From Lachnoanaerobaculum gingivalis (GTDB lineage: Bacteria > Bacillota > Clostridia > Lachnospirales > Lachnospiraceae): a DNA stretch of 64,000 nt. The notes under the pieces were generated by a model, which worked only from the letters and a program-made list of their open reading frames with translations, searched no databases and was not told the origin of the DNA. Shown in pieces: positions 1 through 8,912 of this stretch; the stretch's first letter is position 1, and each line of letters opens with the position of its first letter. The DNA lies in the NCBI RefSeq assembly GCF_003862475.1, contig NZ_RRCO01000007.1, forward strand, positions 124,001 through 188,000. Reading direction: 5' to 3'. The position numbers were made by a program, and so were the translations under genes.

Positions 1-1260
1 GGCAATTGCTGTTCCGTCAGCATACCACTGATAAGAAGAAATTGCTGTAGCCGGAACCCATACCACATTGTGGACATGAAGATCTCCGTAATCACCGTCA
101 TATACCTTGGCTTTAAGTGTCTGTCCTGCATGTGCAATACCTCTAATATATACAGCTGCCTTAAAGGTATTATTTTGAATTACATTGCTGCTCTCTCCTG
201 TAGTATCAACTACATTACCTCCGTAGATGGTATTACCTCTGACTATTACATTTCTTGTCGGGTGGCGTCCGTCATTACGAAGCCTGATGCCCCAATGCGT
301 ATCATTTTCTGTGATACTTTGATCATGATAGATAGTATTACCGGTAACTTCGCCGCTTTGTATACCTACAAGATTTATAGCAGTTTTATTACCACGTACT
401 ATATTGTCTGCAAAGATAATATTTTCCGCAACACTGTTGGAATATTGATTGCTTACTACAAAACCGGTACTGCTTCCTTCAAATAAACAGTTTCGTATTT
501 CAACACCGCTTACAATCGGATGATCTCCCTCAGGCTCTATATCAATTCCGGATTTTGGGGGAGTTCCGTCAGATCTTTTAAACTCGGATTCCAGTATTTT
601 TACATTATGTCCTCCTACAATAGACATTCCCTGACGGCGGTTGTGATCACAGATAACTCTGTAAAGAGTAATATTTCTACTGTCCTCTCCTAAAAATACA
701 CCATCTCCCCAAAATTCACCTGCATAGAGATCCTCAATAACTACATTGGTCGCATCTGTAATACGAACACCATATCCGGTCTGTCCCAGATTTCCGATAT
801 GAGTATCACGGTCTCCTATAAGTTTACCACCCATGATATGTACATTATCCACATGAGTGATACTGAATATCTGATAGGATCTCTCCCCGTTTGGAATCGC
901 CCTAAGTACCGCACCATTGGCCATTCGCACTATAATATTGCTTTTTAATACAAGTCCTGCTCTCTCATAGCTATACCCTGTCTGATGCAGAGTATTGATC
1001 ATATAGTTACCGGCAGGAATATCCACTATTCCTCCGCCTGCCGCAGAAACCGCATCAATGGCTCTTTGTATCGCCACAGTATCATCACTCACACCATCCG
1101 CCACTGCACCATAGGCCGCATCCCGGACATTTGCCACAAATCCTGTCACAGGATCCGGAACATAAACACCTGTAGATGCCTTTGCTCTCTGTGAAAAAAC
1201 ACCCATAAAGCAAACCAGCATCGGTATAAAGCGTACGAACCATTTTTTCTTCAATTCCAT
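1..1260 (-). CDS. secreted right-handed beta-helix protein, pectate-lyase-like (3' part outside window)
   Basis: The minus strand is open from an ATG at 1260, preceded by a perfect AAAGGAGGT, to the window edge (420 codons seen). The protein starts with a signal peptide (MELKKKWFVRFIPMLVCFMG, cleavage likely after QRAKA). Next comes a pectate_lyase_3-type opening (DAAYGAVADGVSDDT, then AIDAVSAAGGGIVDIPAGNY) typical of GH28/pectate-lyase-superfamily coils. Many short beta-helix rungs follow to about residue 375 (repeated NVxI, NxIY and GNTIY patterns). The last visible part (around SYQWYADGTAIA) looks like an Ig-like or cell-wall domain. The family acts on extracellular polysaccharide as lyase or hydrolase; no catalytic residues can be assigned here, so substrate is unknown. 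Confidence 0.8.
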   Translation of the reverse strand, partial: MELKKKWFVRFIPMLVCFMGVFSQRAKASTGVYVPDPVTGFVANVRDAAYGAVADGVSDDTVAIQRAIDAVSAAGGGIVDIPAGNYMINTLHQTGYSYERAGLVLKSNIIVRMANGAVLRAIPNGERSYQIFSITHVDNVHIMGGKLIGDRDTHIGNLGQTGYGVRITDATNVVIEDLYAGEFWGDGVFLGEDSRNITLYRVICDHNRRQGMSIVGGHNVKILESEFKRSDGTPPKSGIDIEPEGDHPIVSGVEIRNCLFEGSSTGFVVSNQYSNSVAENIIFADNIVRGNKTAINLVGIQSGEVTGNTIYHDQSITENDTHWGIRLRNDGRHPTRNVIVRGNTIYGGNVVDTTGESSNVIQNNTFKAAVYIRGIAHAGQTLKAKVYDGDYGDLHVHNVVWVPATAISSYQWYADGTAIA

Positions 1261-1382
1261 ACCTCCTTTTGGTATTGATAATAGACATTTGAGGAAGTCT
1301 CTTTTTTTCACGATGTCAGGAGCCTTCCTCCTTTGTCTGAAAATAAGTAGACAAAAAAAGAATGTAAAGACTTTATGCTAAA

Positions 1383-1411
1383 AGAATACTACCTTTATAT
1401 AAATGAGTCAA
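1383..1411 (-). promoter_or_regulatory. sigma-A promoter of the beta-helix gene
   Basis: On the minus strand TTGACT (1406-1411) and TATTCT (1383-1388) are separated by 17 bp. This predicts a start near 1376 and a leader of about 115 nt. The rest of 1261-1546 shows no gene. Confidence 0.55.
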
Positions 1412-1546
1412 GACGGAGTGCTTTTACATTTGCCATATATTTTCATATTTCCCCTGTATTTATATATTTTATAATATCGGAATCTCTTTCTTTTTTCTTA
1501 CCATTTCGAGTCTGATTCAAAATTTTTCTCATATTTTTCTGAGATG

Positions 1547-2203
1547 TTATCCGGTAATCTGTTCCAAATCCAAAATCATCGTGCAGAGCATCATATCCAT
1601 GAAACGTATTGTATCTATTAGTTCTTCACAGGTGTACTTTTCCTTTAGCTTCTGCTCAAGAATTCTATAAATAACCAGAGCTGTTATTCTACCTTTTCTG
1701 GATAGATATATAGGTCTGAATTTAAATTCGGTCTTCATGCGTGGTTGCCCCTGTTCAACAAATCGTTTTGGGTCATCGGCTCTGCTATTTGTAAGCTTAG
1801 ATGGTGACTCTACGTACTTCATTACTCTTTCAACTTGACGTTCTCTTATGGTTCTCTGATAATTACGATATTTGATGGAATAAGTAACAATAAGATGCTG
1901 TTCAAGGTTGTCCTCATTAATCCATCTGTCATTATAAAAAACCTTATCATAATCATCTTCCTCTTCAATCTCGAAATAATAGTTTGTGCAGTCGTAATAA
2001 AGAACTTCCTTTTCAGCAATGGTCAGCTTTCTGGCATATGCCTTTGCCAGTTCAATGGGATCTTGCTCTGCGCATCGTGCCCTAATTTCTTCGATACTTC
2101 AAAGTCAATCTACAGTCTTAGTAGTAGTTTTGTTTCCTATATGCACAGATTTTTGAACATAATAACTAGGTAACTTTTTTGTTCCGGAACATGTTAGTTT
2201 CAT
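1547..2203 (-). pseudogene. decayed IS1634-family transposase
   Basis: The minus strand from ATG 2203 reads MKLTCSGTKKLPSYYVQKSV, an IS1634-type N-terminus. Two in-frame TGA codons follow near residue 33, where homologues have an RLGS-like stretch. The frame then continues through KLTIAEKEVLYYDCTNYYFE, EQHLIVTYSIKYRNYQRTIR and DPKRFVEQ to FRPIYLSRKGRITALVIYRI. The last stretches are C-terminal family blocks, so most of the DDE core has been deleted, and another stretch is missing just before the last block. The result is about a third of a normal (~550 residue) transposase, certainly inactive. Confidence 0.8.
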
Positions 2204-2512
2204 AAAGTAGTCCTCCAACACGCTAATTATAGTATAAATACCTGTCAATTTTTTCTTTTATTCAACTGTCAAACTACTGTGTTAAACTCTATACGTTTAA
2301 CGGATTAGTAGACAACAACATACCCATATACAATATAATACTTATCCCCAATCTTTAGAAATAATACCAACTATATTTATTGATTAAATATATTATTAAA
2401 GGGTATAATAAAGCATATAATTTTATGACAAATATTTTGATATAAGATTTATACATTAATTTATCAGCCGGTATTATATCATTTTAATCTGTTTTATTTT
2501 TTGGGAGGAAAT
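2204..2512. other. intergenic region with a candidate promoter and small inverted repeat
   Basis: No gene is seen. A candidate promoter for the VanZ gene is TTGATT (2380-2385), 18 bp, TATAAT (2404-2409). An inverted repeat GTTAAAC-N7-GTTTAAC sits at 2281-2301 and may belong to the neighbouring IS remnant or be an operator. Confidence 0.4.
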
Positions 2513-3634
2513 ATGAATCAATATTTAGAGATTTCTTTTCAGGCGGTTGTATTGTTTCCCTTTGTGGTAGCTGTATTTACATTGCCCTATATCGCTTATA
2601 ACTACCATAAATACGGCTCTGTACTGAGCTTAAAAGTTATACTTGTCTATTCTTTTATCTTTTATATCCTATGTATGTACTGCCTGGTAATACTTCCTCT
2701 TCCATCACCGGAAAAGGCGGCTACACTTCACAGTCATAAAATGCAGCTTGAACCTTTTTTATTTGTAAAGGATATATTAAAAAGATCGCATATTATTAAA
2801 AGCCAACCGAAGACATGGCTGACATTGGTGCTTAATAAAGCCTTTTTGGTAAATATATTAAACCTGTTTTTGGCTATACCCTTCGGTATGTATCTGCGTT
2901 ACTATTTTAAAAGGCCTTTTTTTCAAACTGTACTCTTTTCATTTCTGCTGTCCTTATTTTTTGAAATAACACAGCTGACAGGACTTTATTTTATATACCC
3001 CGGCAGCTACAGATTATTTGATGTGGATGACCTTATCGTAAACACCTTTGGAGGTCTTCTCGGCTATATTCTTATGGGACCGCTTATGCTGCTGCTTCCG
3101 TCAAGAGATGAACTGGATGAAATCAGCTACAGAAGAGGCGTGGAAGTTTCTTTGATGAGACGCTTTATAGCATTCCTTTTTGATATGTTTTTTGTAGTTA
3201 TAATGACAATACTTTGTGAGTTTTTACTTAGAAATTTCACTTTGCTTTCTTCATTTGAAATCGCTGTTTTGGCATATTTTTCAGTTTTCCCCATACTGTT
3301 TAAGGGTAAAACTTTTGGGAAATTTATTACCAGTACGGCTATTTTTTCTATTGAAGGAGGACGACCTCCATTTTATGCCTATTTTTTAAGATATTTGCTT
3401 TTCTTCGGAGTTTATTTTTTTATTCCGATACATCTTCGAAGAATTCTGGAGAATTTTATTTTGATGAATGAGGATCCCTCAAAAGATATGGCATATGCTA
3501 CCATAGAGCTTTTAACCGCACTTTTATACTTCCTGTTTTTGTTGATGGCTATTATAAAATCAGCAAGACATCGAAGTCTGTTCTATGAAAGATGTTCAAA
3601 AACCGTAATTCAAAGTACTGTGAAAGAAATTTAA
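2513..3634 (+). CDS. VanZ-like / RDD two-domain membrane protein
   Basis: An in-frame TTG lies upstream at 2501, but GGGAGGA at 2503-2509 sits just before ATG 2513, which I take as the start (373 residues). Residues ~1-190 resemble the VanZ family: several membrane segments, an extracytoplasmic loop with LPLPSPEKAATLHSHKMQLE, and the block FDVDDLIVNTFGGLLGY, which is the family hallmark. Residues ~205-365 form an RDD-like module with further membrane segments (LMRRFIAFLFDMFF, then FGKFITSTAIF). VanZ relatives are linked to glycopeptide/lipoglycopeptide tolerance and RDD proteins to transport of unknown solutes, but the role here cannot be deduced. A terminator follows. Confidence 0.8.
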   Translation: MNQYLEISFQAVVLFPFVVAVFTLPYIAYNYHKYGSVLSLKVILVYSFIFYILCMYCLVILPLPSPEKAATLHSHKMQLEPFLFVKDILKRSHIIKSQPKTWLTLVLNKAFLVNILNLFLAIPFGMYLRYYFKRPFFQTVLFSFLLSLFFEITQLTGLYFIYPGSYRLFDVDDLIVNTFGGLLGYILMGPLMLLLPSRDELDEISYRRGVEVSLMRRFIAFLFDMFFVVIMTILCEFLLRNFTLLSSFEIAVLAYFSVFPILFKGKTFGKFITSTAIFSIEGGRPPFYAYFLRYLLFFGVYFFIPIHLRRILENFILMNEDPSKDMAYATIELLTALLYFLFLLMAIIKSARHRSLFYERCSKTVIQSTVKEI

Positions 3635-3652
3635 CCGGTGCTTTTGCACCGG
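3635..3652 (+). terminator. terminator after the VanZ-RDD gene
   Basis: CCGGTGC-TTTT-GCACCGG, a perfect 7-bp stem directly after the stop codon, followed by TTTATTGTTTATTTT. Confidence 0.75.
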
Positions 3653-3686
3653 CTTTATTGTTTATTTTGTGGATTTTCTTTCCTCT

Positions 3687-4376
3687 TTAATGCTTACAAT
3701 TATGTTCTCCGCCATGATGGTCACAGCATGCATTCGGATCATATTCAAGATTGCCTTCTATAAGAGCCTTTGCAGCCTTATCAGCCTCACCATTTACACC
3801 TGCATAAAACTTTATAGCCGCATCAGATAAAGCGGTCTGTGCGCTCATACCGATACCTCCGCATATCAAAGCATCCACTTTTAATGTCTGTAAAAATCCT
3901 GCCAGAGCACCGTGACCGCTGCCATTGGTATCTACAATCTGTTCATTTACTATCTTTCCATCTTCCACATCATAAAGTTTAAACTTCTCACAATGACCGA
4001 AATGTTGAAAAACATCTCCGTTTTCATAAGTAATTGCTATTCTCATTGTTTTAATTCCTTTCTCTACAATACTTTGATTTATCTCAACCGGATCAAATTC
4101 ACAGTAACCCCCTGTAATTAAAAGTCTCTTTCCGGATACAAGTACCTCTGCAATCTTTTTCCTTGCACTTTCATAAATTGCCGTAACCGTAGTACGGGCA
4201 ATATTCATTTTGTTTGCACAATTTTCCTGAGTAAGCCCCTCATAGTCAAGCAGTCTTATTGTCTCAAACTCATCCACTGTCATCAAAATACTGTCCGCAT
4301 CTTTTATATCATCAGGTGAAAAGCTGCGATATACAGGCATCTGTTCTATTTTACGGCATCTGAACGGTCTTGGCAT
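3687..4376 (-). CDS. DUF134 (UPF0251) HTH protein fused to a NifX/NifB-type cofactor domain
   Basis: The start is ATG 4376 (MPRPFRCRKIEQMPVYRSF), with AAAGGA upstream. An in-frame start at 4436 would run through the promoter palindrome and is rejected. Residues 1-95 are DUF134, with a helix-turn-helix (LTQENCANKMNIARTTVTAI). Residues ~110-215 are a dinitrogenase iron-molybdenum-cofactor-like domain (MRIAITYENGDVFQHFGHCE ... ALICGGIGMSAQTALSDAAI). The tail CCDHHGGEHNCKH is rich in Cys/His, suggesting metal or Fe-S binding. Members often sit near Mrp/ApbC Fe-S genes, but none is adjacent here. It is probably a redox or metal-responsive, autoregulated DNA-binding protein (inference). Confidence 0.8.
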   Translation of the reverse strand: MPRPFRCRKIEQMPVYRSFSPDDIKDADSILMTVDEFETIRLLDYEGLTQENCANKMNIARTTVTAIYESARKKIAEVLVSGKRLLITGGYCEFDPVEINQSIVEKGIKTMRIAITYENGDVFQHFGHCEKFKLYDVEDGKIVNEQIVDTNGSGHGALAGFLQTLKVDALICGGIGMSAQTALSDAAIKFYAGVNGEADKAAKALIEGNLEYDPNACCDHHGGEHNCKH

Positions 4377-4389
4377 AAAATATCCTTTC

Positions 4390-4447
4390 TGACTTATGTC
4401 ATTTATTATTTTATCTATATTACTGACATAAGTCAATAATATAGATA
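4390..4447. promoter_or_regulatory. palindromic operator candidate upstream of the DUF134 gene
   Basis: TGACTTATGTCA (4390-4401) is the exact reverse complement of TGACATAAGTCA (4424-4435). The second copy lies at the centre of a wider dyad whose outer arms are TATCTATATTA and TAATATAGATA (4412-4447). The position, right before the HTH gene, fits an autoregulatory operator. Confidence 0.5.
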
Positions 4448-4559
4448 AACAATATTTTATTATTTTTTAATTTTTAACTACTTGTAATCTCTTTAAAAAT
4501 AATGTAGTATTGAAACACATTACATATAGTTTTAAAAACTACATTAAGGAGGTTTTAAA

Positions 4560-5267
4560 ATGAGTTCAAAATACAGAGAAAAGACCAGATTCGGTGTACT
4601 TCCGGGAACTATATCCATATATATAAGAGAACCGGGTTCCGCAATTACCCACTTTATCGGGCTTATTCTTTTGTGGATCGGAGCAGGTCCGCTTATTCAA
4701 AGAACTGTAGAACATGGAAGCTTTTTAACTTCAATATCTATGTTTATCTTTATTATATCAACTACATTATTGTATGCAGCAAGTACAATATATCATTCCG
4801 TAGTTTTAGACCTTAAAAAGACAATGATTTTCCGTAAAATAGACCATATAATGATTTCTGTATTGATTGCCGGAACATATACACCTGTATGCCTTACCGC
4901 TCTTAGAGGAAAAGTCGGATATATATTACTGGCTGCTATATGGACACTCGCTATAGGCGGAATTATACTGAAAATTTTCTTTGTAAACTGTCCTAAGTGG
5001 CTGTCATCTTTAATTTATCTCATTATGGGATGGCTTTGTGTATTTGCATTAAAGCCTATATTCAAAGCACTACCTATGACAGGATTTTTGTGGCTTTTGT
5101 TTGGAGGTATCTCCTACACGCTCGGAGCTGTAATCTATGCCTTTAAATTGAAAGCTTTTAATGAAAAACATATTTATTTCGGTTCACATGAGATTTTTCA
5201 TGTTTTTATTATGATTGGAACATTTTGCCATTATATGTTGCTTTTTAATACATTGTCATTTTATTAA
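4560..5267 (+). CDS. trhA: hemolysin-III / PAQR-family membrane protein (TrhA-like)
   Basis: 235 residues with about seven membrane segments. Family signatures: PGSAITHFIG near the N-terminus, STIYHSVVLD, KIDHIMISVLIAGTYTP, and the C-terminal HEIFHVFIMIGTFCHY with the paired histidines that, with the earlier Ser/Asp/His, bind metal in PAQR proteins. TrhA-type proteins control membrane fluidity and lipid homeostasis; the old name hemolysin III does not imply toxicity. AAGGAGG lies 7 nt before ATG. The leader holds an inverted repeat AATGTAGT (4501-4508) / ACTACATT (4538-4545) that could be an operator. Confidence 0.88.
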   Translation: MSSKYREKTRFGVLPGTISIYIREPGSAITHFIGLILLWIGAGPLIQRTVEHGSFLTSISMFIFIISTTLLYAASTIYHSVVLDLKKTMIFRKIDHIMISVLIAGTYTPVCLTALRGKVGYILLAAIWTLAIGGIILKIFFVNCPKWLSSLIYLIMGWLCVFALKPIFKALPMTGFLWLLFGGISYTLGAVIYAFKLKAFNEKHIYFGSHEIFHVFIMIGTFCHYMLLFNTLSFY

Positions 5268-5384
5268 ATATTCTTTCAATAAAAGAACAATATATATATA
5301 AAAGGTAGTTGGTCATGAACAACATCCACACAAAACAGTATTCATATGATTAGATTTTTATTTTGCAGAACATGAGGTTTCGAT

Positions 5385-5579
5385 ATGAAGAAAATTAAAA
5401 AAAGTGAAATGCTTAAGATACTTAAGATCGTATATCCCATTGTAGTCGTAGTAGTAGGGTTTACTCTTTCTTATGTATTTTATGTTTTGAAACTAAGAGG
5501 AGTGCTTGAGTTTTTTGTGTATAGTCTTATTATTCTTTTGATGATTATAGTGGGCAGAAAAATATACCATAAGAGTTAG
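5385..5579 (+). CDS. small two-helix membrane protein, unknown
   Basis: 64 residues: a lysine-rich start (MKKIKKSEMLKILK), a hydrophobic helix (YPIVVVVVGFTLSYVFYVL), a short KLRG loop, a second helix (FFVYSLIILLMIIVGRKIY), and KS at the end. A GAGG lies 9-12 nt upstream of the ATG. No family recognised. It is bounded downstream by a strong terminator, supporting a real transcription unit, but coding status rests only on composition and RBS. Confidence 0.5.
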   Translation: MKKIKKSEMLKILKIVYPIVVVVVGFTLSYVFYVLKLRGVLEFFVYSLIILLMIIVGRKIYHKS

Positions 5580-5613
5580 AATAGCATTTCAAACCAAATA
5601 TCAAACTTAAGGA

Positions 5614-5649
5614 GGATGTGAAAAAACTCGATTGAGTTTTTTCGCATCC
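5614..5649. terminator. bidirectional terminator
   Basis: A 16-bp stem (GGATGTGAAAAAACTC / GAGTTTTTTCGCATCC, one mismatch, GATT loop) lies between the rightward small gene and the leftward sugar-uptake operon. A/T tracts within the stem can serve either direction. Confidence 0.6.
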
Positions 5650-5676
5650 CCATCTTTTAACCTCTATATTTCAAAT

Positions 5677-6909
5677 TCATTTTCTATCGACAATACTTTG
5701 AGCTAAATTACATAAATCATCCAATGTAATCTCATCCAATAAATACTTTTGAAATATTCTGCCCATTTCCGAAATATCATTCATCGGATTAGATGACAAC
5801 GGCCTGACTTTAAAGTTTGTATTCTCAACATATTTTCTTATAATATCAATATCAGGAACATCTATATCTTCCTCTAATATAACATCAATTCTTGCAGGTA
5901 TCTGATTCATTGCGTTACTATAATCAATGCTCCCTTCTCTACTTGAAATATAACTTAAAAATTTCTTTGCCGCATTTTTATTTTTTGAAGATTTATTAAG
6001 TACATACTGCCACGTTGCTATATTAGTTGCATTTTTTTTGAACATAGGAAGTTCTGCCACATGTATTCCATCTTCTCCATACTTTCCTGAATTCAAAAAG
6101 ATATTTATAGCACCGCTATACATAAATACACATCCATACTTACCGTCAATAAATTTTTGTTCCATTTGTTCGTATCTGTCTATCATTTGATTTTGAGGTG
6201 TATAGCCATGTTTCAGCATATCATGCAAAAACTTAACAGCTTCCTTTGTATTATCATTATTCCAATTATAGTAGTCTCCATCAAACATATTTATAAATTG
6301 TGATAAATCATTATATATATATGTTTCATCCCATGCACTTCCATATCCATACATGTTTGTACCATAATCATTACTTACAAATAATGAAAAATCATCTAAA
6401 TTTTTAACTCCTTCGAGTTCTGAATATTTTATATGTTTTTCATTTACCCAAAACATCATAATATCCATAAGGTATGGAACAGAATAAAAATGATTTTTAT
6501 ACATAGCCACTGATTCTACATAATCTTTAGGATATGATTCCACAATATTTTTACTCATTATATCATCTAAATTTTCAATATATCCTTTTACTTTAAACTC
6601 ACTTACCATCTCATCATTAACTGAAATCAAATCAATATTTGAATTTCCTGATAAAAGTAATGTTGAAATTTCCGCCTGTCTATTATTTGCATCATCCGGA
6701 CAAGGAATTATATTTATTTTCATATTTAATTTTCTTGATACATCGTTAATATAATTTTTAAAATCAGGATTGTCAGCTTCTATATGCATAATATTTAATT
6801 CATCTTCATAATAGTTGCTTATTTCTTTTTCTTCATTCTTCTCATAATTATTACAAGAAGATAGAATTAAACCGATACATAATAAAATACAAAAAATTTT
6901 TTTATACAA
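5677..6909 (-). CDS. second sugar-binding lipoprotein of the ABC locus
   Basis: 410 residues; signal peptide MYKKIFCILLCIGLILSSC with lipobox LSSC, so it is lipid-anchored outside the membrane. It is a family-1 extracellular solute-binding protein, clearly paralogous to the binding protein at 9877-11142. Shared blocks include QFxNMFxGDY, YEQM, DGKYGC, VLN.(S)SKNK.AA.KFL and PAR.DV. It is the last gene, 8 bp after the GH172 gene. It has diverged strongly (Asn-rich, shorter loops), suggesting another ligand or affinity. Confidence 0.88.
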   Translation of the reverse strand: MYKKIFCILLCIGLILSSCNNYEKNEEKEISNYYEDELNIMHIEADNPDFKNYINDVSRKLNMKINIIPCPDDANNRQAEISTLLLSGNSNIDLISVNDEMVSEFKVKGYIENLDDIMSKNIVESYPKDYVESVAMYKNHFYSVPYLMDIMMFWVNEKHIKYSELEGVKNLDDFSLFVSNDYGTNMYGYGSAWDETYIYNDLSQFINMFDGDYYNWNNDNTKEAVKFLHDMLKHGYTPQNQMIDRYEQMEQKFIDGKYGCVFMYSGAINIFLNSGKYGEDGIHVAELPMFKKNATNIATWQYVLNKSSKNKNAAKKFLSYISSREGSIDYSNAMNQIPARIDVILEEDIDVPDIDIIRKYVENTNFKVRPLSSNPMNDISEMGRIFQKYLLDEITLDDLCNLAQSIVDRK

Positions 6910-6917
6910 ATCAGCTC

Positions 6918-8024
6918 CTATCTTGGACGCCTACCTTCTCTTCCTACAAGAGGTAAGAATGATGAATGAGGCTCTGTCTGATACCAATATGCTACACTTG
7001 CAACATCATCCTGTCTTTCAAAAAGACCTCCATGTCCAACACCGATTTGCTGTATAGTAACCATTAAATCTTCATCAAAGCATATAGGATCCTGTATATG
7101 CCACCTATAGAAACCTCTCATCGGTAAGCAATCATCATTGTGATAGTCATTATGAATCAATTCATCATGTGATGAATAGTACGGATATCCCAAATATGAT
7201 GTGCTATAATTTTGTTCAACTGTTTTTCCATTTATCTGTTTTGCAAAACTCCACGAACCTCCAAAATAATCTTCAGTTCCTGTACCGCAAATTGTAGGAT
7301 ATTCTATATCTCCGTCTATGTAAAATTTTACTTCTCCTTCTCCCCACCAATATCTTTCCAATGTGGTCAATGCAATATATGTCCCGATATAATGTCCCTT
7401 TCCTTTTACATTGTCCAATATTACATAGTCTTTACCTAAAGTTGTAACTCTTTCTCTTCTCCACTGAGCATGAAAATAAGCTATATCGTTAGGAAGATTA
7501 TCTACAAGACAATAATCAATCTGATAGAAAAATGCCGGTATCGGATTTGGATGCTGGTTTTCCAAAGTTATTCTTGCTCTTTTATTAAAAGGCATTTGAA
7601 AATAACTGTTCATTCCTCTATTTGGTACTACAACAATCGGCATTGAATTCACTACACATTCCCTTGCAAATCCACAACAAAAGAAATCCCCAAGTGGACT
7701 CTCTACGGAAGGAGTTTTCTCATCGTCCCAATATATCCTTATAATCAGATCACTTAAAACAAAACAATCCGCTTCTGTTGTTTTATTTGTAACTGTAATC
7801 CATATATGATTTATTATACCCGGACCCGCTATATCTGCAAGTGTTACAGTTTCACCACTTGGTATATCCTTCAAACACGGACTTCCTTTTCTTGAAGGTC
7901 CAAGATTGCTTGATGCCATTCCACCTTTACCTTTTTCTCCTGTAGGATTTTCTGCATTTATTGCTCTACTTTTTCTGTTCTTTAAAATTGCTAAATTTCC
8001 TAAACTTCCATATAAATCGTACAT
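6918..8024 (-). CDS. GH172 / DUF2961 glycosidase (furanoside-acting)
   Basis: 368 residues, no signal peptide, so cytoplasmic. It matches DUF2961 throughout: residues ~20-80 carry SRAINAENPTGEKGKGGMA and GPGIINHIW; residues ~107-120 SVESPLGDFF; residues ~225-256 WWGEGEVKFYIDGDIEYPT and GTGTEDYFGG. The glutamates in WWGEGE and GTEDY are candidate catalytic residues. Characterised GH172 enzymes act on alpha-fructofuranosides such as difructose dianhydride or on D-arabinofuranosides; the substrate here is not known. Encoded with an ABC importer, it most likely hydrolyses the imported saccharide inside the cell. Confidence 0.85.
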   Translation of the reverse strand: MYDLYGSLGNLAILKNRKSRAINAENPTGEKGKGGMASSNLGPSRKGSPCLKDIPSGETVTLADIAGPGIINHIWITVTNKTTEADCFVLSDLIIRIYWDDEKTPSVESPLGDFFCCGFARECVVNSMPIVVVPNRGMNSYFQMPFNKRARITLENQHPNPIPAFFYQIDYCLVDNLPNDIAYFHAQWRRERVTTLGKDYVILDNVKGKGHYIGTYIALTTLERYWWGEGEVKFYIDGDIEYPTICGTGTEDYFGGSWSFAKQINGKTVEQNYSTSYLGYPYYSSHDELIHNDYHNDDCLPMRGFYRWHIQDPICFDEDLMVTIQQIGVGHGGLFERQDDVASVAYWYQTEPHSSFLPLVGREGRRPR

Positions 8025-8045
8025 AAACTTAACTCCCTATCTAAA

Positions 8046-8900
8046 TTAAGATTTAACACCACCTGCCATAATTCCATCCATAATCTGCTTTTCAAAAACA
8101 GCAACAAATAATATTATAGGTAAAAGTATTATCCATCCCATAGCACTAACTAAATCCCACGGTACTCCATACATATTATCCCTTAAAGGAAGTTGAACTA
8201 TAGCTACAGATAAAACCTGAATTCCGTTGGAATAATATAAAGGTGTAAAAAAATTATTTAAACAATTTATAAAATTAATAATACATACTGTGGCAATAGC
8301 GGGTTTCATCAAAGGCAATATTATATAAAATAAGATCTGTATAAAATTTGCTCCATCTATAGCAGCAGCCTCTTCCAGTGAAACAGGTATTTTACCGACG
8401 AAATTGTTTAATATCAAAACTGTAAATGGAATAACCGAACTTACATATAGTATTATCAAACCTTGATATGTATCGAACAATCCAACCTTTTTCATAAATT
8501 CATATAAAGGCCTTGCAGTAACAACCTCAGGTATAAGTAAAGTTGCAAGTATAAATGCAAACGCTACACTTATCCATTTTGAATTAAACCTTGAAAATCC
8601 ATAAGCTGCCATTGTACATAATATTGTGCTTATTATTAATGTACTTCCTACTATTATTACTGTATTTCCTATTTTACTTAACAATCCTACATTTTCAATA
8701 AGAAATTTATAACTGTCAAGTGTCGGATTATTTGGCAAATAATCTATAGGCTTCTTAAATAATTCTCCTGCAGGAGTAATTGATGATATAAAAATCCAAT
8801 ATACAGGAAATAAGATAAGAAATGCAACCACTATAAATAATAACCATCTGCTTATAGATAAACATTTTTTATATATTTTATTTTTATTATTACTAGTCAT
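8046..8900 (-). CDS. carbohydrate ABC permease, MalG type
   Basis: 284 residues, six membrane segments. The EAA loop that contacts the ATPase is EEAAAIDGANFIQILFYIIL followed by PLMKPA. The N-terminus has the usual single helix plus FPVYWIFISSITPAGELFKK; the C-terminus ends in EKQIMDGIMAGGVKS, normal for the family. It lies 12 bp after the MalF-type gene. No ATP-binding subunit is encoded in the locus, so a shared MsmX-like ATPase must serve it (inference from the family). Confidence 0.92.
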   Translation of the reverse strand: MTSNNKNKIYKKCLSISRWLLFIVVAFLILFPVYWIFISSITPAGELFKKPIDYLPNNPTLDSYKFLIENVGLLSKIGNTVIIVGSTLIISTILCTMAAYGFSRFNSKWISVAFAFILATLLIPEVVTARPLYEFMKKVGLFDTYQGLIILYVSSVIPFTVLILNNFVGKIPVSLEEAAAIDGANFIQILFYIILPLMKPAIATVCIINFINCLNNFFTPLYYSNGIQVLSVAIVQLPLRDNMYGVPWDLVSAMGWIILLPIILFVAVFEKQIMDGIMAGGVKS

Positions 8901-8912
8901 ATTCTTCTCCTT

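Noticed and set aside
70-486. Rightward open frame of 138 codons
   Set aside because: It lies antisense inside the beta-helix gene, which has signal peptide, RBS, promoter and domain sequence on the other strand.
1835-2173. Rightward open frame of 112 codons
   Set aside because: It is antisense to the IS1634 transposase remnant and has no RBS.
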